Assembly: GCA_022059125.1 (NCBI GenBank) | Contig: JAEUWY010000005.1 | Span: forward strand, 5,890,001 to 5,954,000 | Direction: 5' to 3' | Source of the DNA: Corynespora cassiicola | Lineage: Eukaryota; Ascomycota; Dothideomycetes; Pleosporales; Corynesporascaceae | Length of the DNA stretch: 64,000 nt | Shown: piece after piece, positions 23,484-34,019 of the stretch | Position numbering within the stretch: position 1 is the first letter of the stretch | Layout: every line of letters starts with the position of its first letter | Notes under the pieces: generated by a model | Database searches by the model: none | What the model saw: only the letters and a program-made list of their open reading frames with translations | Told to the model about the DNA's origin: nothing | Program-made: the position numbers and the translations under genes

Positions 23484-25802
23484 TTACATTAGCCCTCGCA
23501 CGCTTAGTCTCTCGATTACAAGCCGCAACATAGGGTTGCTTTCGCCAGTAATCTCTTCCAAGTTCCCAATTTCGGTGACTATCTCGACTTCCATCTGACG
23601 TATCAATTCGAGCACAGCCTCAAGCGTTCCTGCTGACTCGAGGAGATCCAACACGTGTTGCTTGACCTCTCTCGACACTGGTGTGGTCCCTCGTCCTGAC
23701 CCACCGCTCGGCCGCTGCCTGAATATGCTAATGACATGAGCTCGTAACTCTGCCGGTGCATGCTGCAGAAAATGCACAATTGGGTAAGAGAACTTGCCCT
23801 CGTCCAAGTCCTCACAGAAACCCTTCTGCTCGGCGTATGTGTCTGACTTCAGATTAACGTAATCGTCACGCACTTGGAAAAACCGGCCCAGCAGCGCCAC
23901 GAGTCGTGTCAGCCTTTCCGCGCCGCATTTAGGCGCCTGCTCGCTCTCACCGACTATAAGCTGCAAGAGCATACGAAACAAGCCGCCAGTCTTGCTATCC
24001 ACCATCTTCATGTATGCTTCCTCTGTCGGGCTGATCAGATTGTGCTTCCAAAATAAATCCCAGCTTTGTCCAAAATGCAGACACTCAAGCTCTTGTAGCA
24101 CAATGTCGACTGCATGAGGATTCGAGAGTTTACGTGCTTGCTGAACGGCTTGGACAAACATGAAGTTTGCACTGTTGATTGCTTGAGAATGCCCAAAGAC
24201 GAGGTGTGTGGCCGCTTTACCCCTACGGAGCGGTGAGTCGTCTTCAATATCGTCCAGAATCAGTGACGCATCGTGGAGTAAACGGATTAGCTGCTCTACA
24301 GCCTTAACAGACTTTCGCGGGGCTTGTATCCACACATTAAGCGCCTCTGTGAGCATCGATCTGACCCCTTTTGAAGGTAAGGATCTGATGTAACGGCATG
24401 GAGATTGAATCGCCATGTCATCAGGCATTTCCCAGCTGGATCCCGCGTGGAGCTTCTTTCTCAGGCCGTTCTGGTGTAGCTCATCTTCGATGGGCCTCTT
24501 TTGCCCCCGTTTTCCATTCTCCATCTTCATGATTGTTTTCGGCACCTGTATATCTTTGGCTCCGGGGTCCTCGCACACGTCCGTAGCAAAGGAGGTGTAA
24601 CTAGAGCAAGTTTCGCTAGGAACACTAGTCTCGCTGGAAACGTCGGGAGAAGAGTGCTCTTGTAAGAGCGAAGAGTTCTCTTGTAAGAACGATTCACGAA
24701 ACCGGGCGTGGTGACGAGGTGCGCTTGTTGCCCAGTAATGACTACCAGACACAACACATCCCGCGGCTTCGATCCAACGTCTCACCTCCAGCGAGACACC
24801 AGGATGTTCCTTGTAGAACTCGTTCTTCCTCTTAACATACTTTTGCTCAGTTTCGATGATCATTTGCTTCACAATATCTCGAGCCGCGGCAATAGGTATC
24901 GACCTTGTTCGCCTTACGACGTCGATCACATTGACGAGCCGATTGCCATCCTTCTTCCAAGCTTCATACTCTCGATCCCAACTCCAATAGTCGTTAGTGA
25001 GCATAAGAGCTTCTTCAATGGGCTCGAACACATGCTTGATAAGTTCGTGGTCTTTTTTAGTCAACCGGAAACCCATGCCGTATTCGACCATAGGCCAGAA
25101 TGCCCTGAATTAAGTTAGCCAAGAAGTTTTCCATAAAGAGAGTGAAGATACTTACCTCATTCCAAAGTTACACTTTCGGTAGGTATAGTACTCCTCCAAG
25201 TCTCCGAATTCCTTGTCATCGTTCTTTTCGACAATGGCTAACCACTCTTTCTGATACATCTCCAACATGTGAATTCCCATATCGCGGTCGATGCGAACCG
25301 CTTCTAGAAGGATTTGAGCCGCAAGCTTCTTGAGCTTGTCCGCTCGGGATCCTTGAGCAGGCTCCTCGGTTGGTTCAATGTCCAAGGATCTTTCGAAGTC
25401 GCGGTGCTCAGCTATGGCATCCTCTATGCCCATTCCTTCAGAAGCATCTATACGACAAGTCAAGTTAGCTTCCACTCGTCTCAAAGTAACATTGCAAGTG
25501 GGAAACATACCATCATGTATCAGCCCAAGGTCGAGCAAGTAAGACAATACACCCAATCTCTCTGGCAATGCCTCAGTGTAGGTAAAGGCATTTAGGTTGC
25601 CTAAATGGCTGAACGATGTTAGGGCCTTTTTTTCCATGCCATCGCCTATATGATGGCCCCAATCACGGAGTACTCTGCGAGCGGTCGCATCGGCAATGTC
25701 ATTCCGCTTGTGTATGCGGATGGGAAGTGTGGTGAAGGCGCCATGCTTGCGGGCCTCATTCGGATCAATGAGGCGAGATTGAATAAAGATTTGGTCCTCC
25801 AT
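23484..25802 (-). CDS. Bifunctional class I terpene synthase (cyclase plus prenyltransferase)
   Basis: Three exons: 25802-25511, 25447-25156 and 25104-23484 (2205 nt, 734 aa), similar to the 719 aa of fusicoccadiene synthase. Residues 1 to about 330 form a class I terpene cyclase. The aspartate-rich motif is D97-D-A-S-E101, with the codon of D98 split by intron 1, and the NSE triad is N232-D-x-x-S236-x-x-x-E240. A Ser-rich linker follows. Residues about 400-734 form a trans-prenyltransferase with first motif D479-D-I-E-D483 and second motif D608-D-x-x-N612. Such enzymes first build GGPP or GFPP from DMAPP/IPP, then cyclise it to a di- or sesterterpene. The chain length cannot be told by eye. 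The Arg-Tyr pair expected about 80 residues after NSE reads Arg-His (325-326). Two P450 genes lie on the other side of the shared upstream region. Confidence 0.93.
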
Positions 25803-25970
25803 GAAGTTTGGTACGAGATACTTTCAGTGTGCTGCTTGCGTAATTTGACTCTTTTCGGGGCAGGTATATAGAGTTTAGAAACTAATATCAAGCTGACCTA
25901 TGTAGAAAGCGAGCTACGTACCCAGGTAGAATATATAGAGAGAGCGAAGGCTCGGTTGGTCGATGATGGC

Positions 25971-26006
25971 GTCACGTGATCGGATAATATGATTAAGTCA
26001 CGTGAT
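25971..26006. promoter_or_regulatory. Pair of CACGTG palindromes in the cluster promoter
   Basis: The 10-mer GTCACGTGAT occurs identically at 25971-25980 and 25997-26006, 26 bp apart (start to start). CACGTG is the core bound by bHLH factors such as the Cbf1/Pho4 class. The identical flanks suggest a real paired site, but no binding data exist. Confidence 0.5.
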
Positions 26007-26217
26007 ATCGAATACCCCCGAGGTAGACAACTCTCTATACACTCATTAAGATGGTAGCTTTGTCTCGGCTACAACCATGAAGAGCCCCGAATCTCATGAT
26101 AGTTGTGGGCTTCCGGCACAATTGCGGCGAAGTTGGTGCATGCTCGTACATCCAGGGTGGGTGGAACGCGTCAGCCTTGTTTGGTGTTCTGACGGAGGTT
26201 CCATTTGCGACGTCGGC

Positions 26218-26325
26218 GCTAGCAAAACCGGTGGATTTATTTAGGCTAGCAAAGCGAGCAGATTTGTCCTAGCTAGCAAAACCGGCAGATTTATCTGGGC
26301 TAGTAAAACCGGTGGATTTGTCCAA
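26218..26325. repeat. Four 27-bp tandem repeats in the cluster promoter
   Basis: Units at 26218-26244, 26245-26271, 26272-26298 and 26299-26325 are each exactly 27 bp and begin GCTAG(C/T)AAA. They share the core ACCGGYRGATTT in three units, while the second has diverged (GCGAGCAGATTT). There are no gaps between units. The array ends 214 bp before the P450-1 start codon. Confidence 0.85.
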
Positions 26326-26539
26326 GTTTAAGCAAGCCTAGTCAATTCGTGATGCTGCCAAAGTTCAAGTTCATACTCTGTAGTTTGCTATCTTTAGCGT
26401 TTTTTTCGCTATCCGACATCTTGCATAATCATCTCTTATTTCTTAAAACAAATAGTTGCGAGATTATAAGCAGCATTATACTCTCGTTATCGTTTGTCAA
26501 TTGCTTTTACAATCTAGAATCTAACTTAACTTGATTAAG

Positions 26540-28364
26540 ATGGAAGATATACGTACAGCGATTATTGGGGCAGTCATTTTCTCCTACCTTTTAAGTTTCT
26601 TTATACACACAAAAGACAATGTCAAAGCGCCAGTGGTTGGTCGTCTGTCATGGTTAGAACCAACCTTCCTTCTCCGATATCGTTTCTGCAGGAATGCCTC
26701 ATCCATAATTGCTCAAGGATATAATCAAGTCAGTCTTTCTAACATAGTAAATTTCATATGTAGAACAGAGCTAATCCAAGTTTCTAACGCAGGGAAAAAC
26801 ATCTATGTTCAGACTTCTTCGTAGTGACATCGATTTTCTTGTCATTTCGAACAAATATTTGAACGAGCTGAGATCTCTCCCTGATTCGGAGCTAAGTCTC
26901 GCTCATGGACTTTATCGTGTAAGTATTTTTTTCTTGTAACTTGAAAGAAAAATCAGTGATGCATGATGTGGGGAGTGCAGACGAATTTATAAAATAGAAT
27001 TGTTTACTAACTTTTGTTCTTTGCAGAATTTTGTAGGCAAATATTCAATGTTGCAGCTTACGGTAGACAGTCATATCATGACAAAAGCCGTTTTAACTAA
27101 ATTAACACCGTCGTTACCCATATTTATACCCATCATGCAGAAGGAACTTGAATCTGTCACGCCTGTAGAGATTCCTAAGTGCAAAGGTATGAACTCACGC
27201 TACTTTCATTAGCGCCCTTTCATCTCCAATTATCTTTACCTATGGTGTGAAAATAATCTAACAAATACCACTAGACAAATGGGAGGAGATAGATTTACGG
27301 GATATTTTAACACGCATCATCACTCGCATCAACGCTCACGTTATTGTTGGACCCGATCTTTGCAAAAACGAAGCGTGGCTCGAAGCATCTATGAAGTACA
27401 CGGAAACTGCTATTGCTAGTGGCATTATACTAAGACTCTTTCCGGTCTTTCTTCATCCCGTTGTTTACCGTCTTCTACCAACCGCATGGAAGGCGGAACA
27501 CTGCGTGAGAGAAAGCCAACGTATAATTGTTCCGCTTGTGGAACAGCGCCGAAAAGAACAGGCTGAGAATCTGCAAGGTTATGTGAAGCCGAACGACTTT
27601 CTACAGTGGATGACAGACCTTGCAACTACCGACGACGAGCGCGATCCCGCGAATATAGCTCACCGGGCGTTGATCATGAGCCAAGCTTCGATTCCTCCAG
27701 CGGCATTGTCGGCCACACAAACATTGTATGACCTCTGCGCTTACCCGGAATACATTGATCCTATACTCGAAGAAGCGGTTGCCTTGATTCAAGAGGATGG
27801 CGTTTTCGACCAGAAGAAATTGCTTCGCATGCGTAAGCTAGACAGCTTCATGAGAGAATCCCAACGGATGAATCCCCCACAACTGCGTAAGTCTGATTAC
27901 TAAGAAAACCACGATTTAAGAGTATGCCTTAACGTATTGCAGTAAGTTTCCAACGCTATGCTCACAAGTCTTTGACCCTTTCGGATGGCGTCCGTATCCC
28001 TAAAGGCACACAGCTTTGTGTAGCTGCTAGTGAAATAACAGCCGACCCACAGCTCTTCCACGACCCAGAGCGCTTTGACGGGTGGCGTTACTACAACAAA
28101 CGTCTTAATCCAGCTGAAGAGAACCGTCACCAGTTCACTAGCATAGACCGTGACTGGCTGCATTTTGGATACGGTAACCACGCCTGCCCAGGCCGCTTCT
28201 TCACTAGCAACGAGGTTAAAATGATTGTTGTTCACTTTCTGCTTAAATACGATCTTACCTTTCGCCCTGGTGAGGGAAGACCCAAGAACACGGTCCACGA
28301 CGAGTTGGTCTTCCCGGACTTATCAGCGAGAATATTGATTCGAGAGAAAGAAACACAACAATAG
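26540..28364 (+). CDS. Cytochrome P450 (cluster P450-1), ent-kaurene-oxidase/PaxP-like type
   Basis: Five exons: 26540-26728, 26793-26918, 27027-27186, 27275-27886 and 27943-28364 (1509 nt, 502 aa). All introns are GT...AG, 56-108 nt. The N-terminus IIGAVIFSYLLSFFI is a membrane anchor, as in microsomal P450s. The K-helix ExxR is in FMRESQRMNP, and the haem loop is FGYGNHACPGRFF with ligand Cys444. The C-terminal style matches fungal terpenoid P450s of the ent-kaurene oxidase, PaxP and GA class, so oxidation of the terpene made by the neighbouring synthase is a reasonable inference. The I-helix reads SQASIPPAALS where P450-2 has VAVHTTTETI: the acid/alcohol pair used in O2 activation is missing. 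The enzyme may be unusual or impaired. ATG 26540 is the first in-frame ATG. Confidence 0.88.
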
Positions 28365-29518
28365 TCCCGCAAACTCACTGTAAGGACTAAGGTATTTTAG
28401 CCTCTTCGCTCTGGGAATGCAACAAAAGGGGTTTCAAATACGCTTTGATAGCACGGGGGACTTTTGAGGGGCAGCCCTAGCGTGTTTTATCAGTGGGTTT
28501 TGGATTCCTTGTCTAGTTACGTTTGGTTATTCTACTTGAATACTTGATAGGAAATGCCACCAAAGTCACGGAAGGCAGTAAGAGTGTGAAACGACAGTAA
28601 CCTGTTATGAAGAACAATGAGAATTGACTTATTTTTCTTATCATTAAGGAGAAACATCGGACGGAAACGCGTCTGCGATATTCACCTGTACTAATCAAGC
28701 ACGGACCAAGTGAGAAAAAAAAAATCAAGATTTGTTCACACATCATTGATCCTGCTACTGGGCAGAACGATTTCTTTATTCCTGTTATTATTGTTTCAAT
28801 TCTAAGGTCTTAGAACGCATTTATTTTAAAGGGCTGGTAAAACAAGCTTTTTGCGTGCGTGACAAATGCGTATAGACTGTAGTCTTGCATTGTAAAAAGT
28901 TGGTACATTATTGTTGAGCTCGCTATAGAAGCCAAACAGCAAGCTTAGTAGTACATATGATTCTAGCGTGCGACATGTTTTTGCATAAGGTACTATCTAT
29001 CTAAGCAGTGTTGACAATGAAAGTAAAAATTGGATCATACAGTACTGGATCGCGGAACACCAGTTCTCTATACAAAATCATGGTTGCCTCGAGTCGTCAA
29101 TGGAACGTGCCGAACATGATTCCCTGGGCTGTACAAAGGCCGATAATCCAATTCGTTGCCATAATTATTTCGCCGAGCCGACACCATAATTTGCGCCCGA
29201 GACTAAGCAATACCCCACACCCACCTACAGACAGTGCATGTCGGGGTATTTCTCGAGAGCCATTTTCAATATTCTATTAAAAGAAGGAACGGTGAATTTT
29301 CAGTCATGTACAGAATAAGCCGGTCATTTATGTTACACATACACTCATGTTGATTGTTGTCAACATGCAGAACTGCCTGAACGCAATCCTGCGATAAAAG
29401 TCAAGCAAAGCCTCGAAAGCATTTGAAATGGAAATTCACGCCGGAGAAAATTGTTGATATAAAGGCAAACTGCCCGAGTGTCTTGTCTGTCATTGAACTG
29501 AGTTTCGTGATACAAATC
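28365..29518. other. AT-rich intergenic region between the two P450 genes
   Basis: 1154 bp with no supported gene. Poly-A and poly-T runs are common and open frames are very short. It holds the P450-1 3' region and the P450-2 promoter. Confidence 0.5.
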
Positions 29519-31280
29519 ATGGATTCAAAACAGAGTGTCACCGAATCTATCCCACATCTTCCCTACCCATTTTCTCTTCCTTCAATTGCAACTGCAGTGC
29601 TGGGCTGTTCCTTGGGCTTTTTCTATCTCTTTTTTTTGAGCAAAGGGCTTAGTACAAATGCGACATGGTATGCGCTTACTGAGGATGCCTTGTCAAATCA
29701 TTCAAAGGCGAGAGAACAATGGACGGCGAATGCTTGGGAGCTGTTGTATGGAGGCCTGAAAAAGGTAATGGAGATTTATATGTAAAAGGAATACATCCGC
29801 TAACAAACCTTCAAGATGAAAAGTGCTATTGCGGTGATTTCTCCTACTGGACCGACAATTTTCTTGCCAAACTCGTTCGCAAGTGAAATCCGTAACATGA
29901 AGGAACTTGACTTTGGTCGATCTATTGTAAACGTAGGATACACCGCCCATCTCATGGATATCACTGACCTTGTTCTTGTGAAGAACTCCTTGGCTCGCTA
30001 TGCTCGCTATGGAGGATTGTCTCCGGTCCTAGCGATTGACTATCATGGAGTCATACAAGAAGTTGCCCGGCTCGATCTTACCCGCTCTTTGGGTATGGAA
30101 TACAAGTTTTGAACTATCTGACTGGGGCACTAACATCAATAGATTCCATTACTGAAGTTATTAATGCCGAAGCGGGAGCCGCTCTCCTGGAAATGCTAGG
30201 AAATATTCCTGATTGGAATGCCATTCAACTAAAACCCTTCCTCCACCGTCTTATTACCCGCATCTCTAGCCGCGTCTTTATTGGTCCGGAACTCTCTAAT
30301 AACGCAGAATGGTTAGAAATTGCCTTATCCTATGTCACCCAAGGGGGTATGGCAACTCGAAAGCTCCGTGGACTGCATCCGTTATTGCGGCCTTTTGCGC
30401 AGTGGTGGTTTCCCGAACTTCGCGCCTGTAGGCAGCAAGTTGCCAAAGCGCGGAAAATCATTAACCCACTCGTACAGGATCGTCTGCGAAGAAAGGCCGA
30501 CGGCCAAATTACCGAGAAAACTGCCGACATGCTGAGTTGGCTCGATGACAAGGCAAAGGCGAAGGGGGTAAAGATTGATTTTGCAGAGTTTCAACTGTTA
30601 CTAGTGGTGGTGGCGGTGCATACTACTACAGAGACAATCTCCATGTTCATGGCTGATCTGATTGAGAATAAGGAGGCAATCTCACGGCTCAGAGAGGAAA
30701 TGTTTTCGACTTTTTCAACTCATGGCTGGAAAAAGACATCGTTGACTTCGATGACGCTGCTTGATAGTGCGTTGAAGGAATCGCAGCGTATGAACCCAAT
30801 CACCGACCGTAAGTGACATCTGCAGCTCTACTAATGGCCCCGCTTCTCACACTTACAGTTGCAATGCAACGTTTTGCTTTGACCAACATCACCCTCTCTG
30901 ACGGCACAATCGTCCCCAAAGGCTACAGACTGGCCGTTGAGCACCGCCTTCAAGACCCAACTCTATACCCCAACGTCGATAAATTTGAACCAGATCGTTT
31001 TTTGAAGCTACGCGACACCGATCGAAGCAAGTGGAATTTTGTCACTGGCTCACCCGAGCACCTTGGATTTGGATACGGGAAGCATACATGTCCAGGACGT
31101 TTCTTTGCTAGTAACGAGATGAAGATCGTCGTTATGCACATGCTTCTTAAGTATGACTGGAAGTTTACTGAAGAAGGGCGATTGCCAAATATACGTTCTG
31201 GGACGGATCGATTCTTTGATCCGAGGCAAAAGGTCATGGTGAAGAGTAGGAAAGAAGAGGTTAACCTGGGTTCACTTTAG
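29519..31280 (+). CDS. Cytochrome P450 (cluster P450-2), ent-kaurene-oxidase/PaxP-like type
   Basis: Five exons: 29519-29764, 29816-29926, 29984-30092, 30143-30808 and 30859-31280 (1554 nt, 517 aa). The N-terminal hydrophobic stretch SIATAVLGCSLGFFYLFFLS anchors it in the ER membrane. Hallmarks are present: I-helix VAVHTTTETI, ExxR in ALKESQRMNPITD, and haem loop LGFGYGKHTCPGRFF with Cys455. It belongs to the same broad family as P450-1 and lies in the same orientation 1.2 kb downstream, so it probably acts on the same terpenoid. The intron at 29927-29983 is 57 nt, phase 0 and free of stops, so retention would add 19 residues. I treat it as an intron because an intron interrupts P450-1 at the matching place and the 19 residues look unlike the family. 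Confidence 0.88.
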
Positions 31281-33727
31281 ACTGTGTTCGAGCCGATTCA
31301 GAATCTCGCCACCCTACGAAAGTAAACATGACTATTGCACACTTCAGTCGCTTTGCGTGCAAAACATTCTGAACAGTTTTGCTTGTTGCATATGTTGTCA
31401 TTTTGCTCTAGGCTTTAAATTGTACAATGGCTAGCTCACCTTGACGCTCTCTTCCTGGTTTCCCTTTCTCGTTCATCTTCTAGAAATGTATCATTCATTT
31501 CTTTATGATTTGACAGGCCGTGTTTGGCCCATTTATGCCAAGCAGTTTATGTTTTGCTCGAGTTGCAGCATTTACGCTGTGTTGAATATAATAATACAAT
31601 AAGTGTAGCTAAGAATAAGATAGCCTCCCACGGAGCCAGTCGTCCGCTCAGCGGGACGGAAGTAAACCATCTACATGAATGGAAACAATGTACTGAGAAA
31701 GTAAGAGAGTCGTTAAAATTAACATGTGGGGAAAAGTGGATACAAAACAACATGTTCAAGTGGATTAGACCCAGTGATGTGAGGCTACGTAATGGATCAG
31801 ACCCTGTCAAAGCCTGGACTGCATGACTAAATGCAAACAATAACTCTATATGCTTCTCAGCATAAAATTAGGTCATCCTCAGCCTCATCGCTGTCACCTG
31901 AAGCTCAAATGATCAACGTGGGTAGAGCAAAGACACTCGGCGTGGCTCTAGCAGACAGGCTCATGAATCACACCTCGGCGCAGCACACAGGGGTCTCGCT
32001 TCTAGCCTCTACTGCGCTTCTTAGGGCATCAATCAGGCGTTGTTGCATGTGGAAAAAACCACTAATACGCAAGCTGAAAGTTTCTCCCACTCAACAGTCT
32101 GGTTACGAAGGCTCCTTGCTGTGGCAGCATTGTGGTAGCGAAAGACGAGAGGTAACGCACAAGTGTGACAAACATCATTTGAATAGAAAGAGGCTCCGTA
32201 TGCCGTGTATAGAAATGCCAAGCTTTCAAAAGTCGTCGTAATCAACATGCAGCTGTTCAACGTTGGCACAGCGCCTTGGAGGTGAGGCGCAGGAAGAATG
32301 TCGAACCCGAGTTCCAGCTGCCGTCCAGCTGTGCCGAATTTGCCACGTGGCAGCGATTGACAGCCAATGGATCGGATGTGTTGAGGGTTATTGACTGTTC
32401 AGGAGGGGCCCATAACCATGCCATTCCTGGGGGGGGGGGGATAGGTAAAGCTTCGAGGAGTGTAACGAGAGAAGAGGTTGTGCCAGTGGGAAAAGATGGT
32501 CCTTTGTCTCTTGAACGCAGTGCGGCCATTGTGCATCTGAACTCCTGGGTTTATTTTTCCTTGGAATCGAGGCTGAAATTATGTTCTTCTCAACCAAGGC
32601 CGTCATAGTCCCTCGATCAACACTGCAACACCTTGGCCCTTGGCGGCTGGAGTGGCGATGTGAAGCCAAGCAGCTTTACCATGTACTTTCACTCGTCTAA
32701 CGTAGGCCCCCTTTTGATACCGAGTCCATTAGAGAGATGCTTTGCTATCATGATATCATCGCAAAGTTACGTGGTTGAGAGTGTACCTCAGTTATAACCT
32801 TGGGGTGGTATAACGAACCTTGTCTCCGCTTTTCGGGCCTGTTAGCTCAGGCTTGCCGGCCAAGAATACAGCGCCTACACCTGCCAAAGTACCTCGTCAA
32901 GCCGCAGTCTTACGCGTCTAGTTATTTCGAAACACAGATGCATTGGCAAGCTTCTCTGCCCAGGATGCGCAAGACAGTTGACCGCCATCAAAAGAGCCCG
33001 CCGCGTCCTTTGTCTTTCTCAGGCTCTCTGCGCAGGGCTTCTGGGCAAGATCGGCGTAGTGCTAGTATTATGAAGTACCTAGTAGCTGCTTGTGTATAAG
33101 CTGTGAAGTAATGTATATTGGAATCAAGCTAGCTGCCCCACGCGTCGAAATACGCCGGTCCCCTGGTGCCGTCACGGCGCATCTCGCTCAAATCTAATTT
33201 CGGAAACACTAGCACTATGGCGCAGCCCCAACCGCAACGTCACGTAGCCGGGCACTACCGCGACCACGCATTTCGCGGGGAACCAAGCTCCTTCGTCTGG
33301 GGTCAGCTGTAGCTAACCCGCAAAGAGCTCACGACAACACTATCGAAGCGAACAAGCTTCTACAATACGACAGCCTCTGCCGGGCGATCATGCGCCTTCG
33401 CGGACATCGAACCGGACGACGAAGAGTGCAGCACGAGGTGGAGTGATATCGTTTCTAGACCGACTATGTCATTGTTCGCTGCGCGCAGTGCAACCCGGCC
33501 CACTGCAACGCTCGCCCACGCTGGCCACCAAGGAAAAAAACTGGAGCACATGATGTTGATCGTCACCAAGGCCGGGTAGTCTGACGACCTCGCCCTAATC
33601 ATCGTGGCTCAGCCCTACGTTCTGCCGGCAAAACAATCAAACGAGAAGCTTCTTCCCTGTCACCCCAGACTGTCAATTTTGGTGCATCTCATGTTCATCA
33701 CGGGCAAATGACATTAGCTTGCGGCGG

Positions 33728-33800
33728 ACGGGCTTATACCGATTCTGACAAGAGAAAACCGAGAAAACCGGGCTTATACCGCTACCCGACAAGAGAAAAC
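33728..33800. repeat. Imperfect direct repeat upstream of the small secreted protein gene
   Basis: The segment CGGGCTTATACCG followed by CGACAAGAGAAAAC (first copy TGACAAGAGAAAAC) occurs twice, about 39 bp apart, in roughly 33728-33761 and 33767-33800. It lies about 250 bp upstream of the 34020 start codon. It may be a duplicated regulatory element. Confidence 0.6.
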
Positions 33801-33890
33801 GTCGTCGAGCTAAGGCTTCACTGCCATCCGAGCACGCTCCGCAAGCTCCGCACGCCGCCGTAGATAGCATCGTGCCCACATTTCCCAGCG

Positions 33891-33896
33891 TATAAA
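33891..33896 (+). promoter_or_regulatory. TATA box of the small secreted protein gene
   Basis: TATAAA at 33891-33896, about 124 bp before the ATG at 34020, followed by a CT/CA-rich leader. This layout is typical of strongly expressed fungal genes. Confidence 0.55.
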
Positions 33897-34019
33897 GCAC
33901 ACCCTCTAGCCCTCCTCAATAGCATCATCCAGCATCAATCACTCCAACATCTCAAACATCCTCTTGATACCCACAACAACTCACAACCCGTTCGCTATTC
34001 CCGCATTCAAACCGCAACA

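Larger units (their letters stand above)
25803..26539. promoter_or_regulatory. Divergent promoter region between terpene synthase and P450-1
   Basis: 737 bp between the two start codons. A TATATA box on the minus strand at 25870-25865 lies about 63 bp before the synthase ATG. Two copies of GTCACGTGAT and a four-unit 27-bp repeat follow (listed separately). The arrangement could allow one regulator to drive both genes, but this is inference. Confidence 0.6.
31281..34019. other. 2.7 kb without a convincing gene, right border of the terpene island
   Basis: Only short, unrelated open frames occur on both strands. A ten-base G run lies near 32429-32438. The part around 33160-33600 is GC-richer and could be a coding remnant (a frame starting MAQPQPQRH near 33219), but it has stops and no family match. 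The last 150 bp are the promoter of the small secreted protein gene. Confidence 0.5.
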
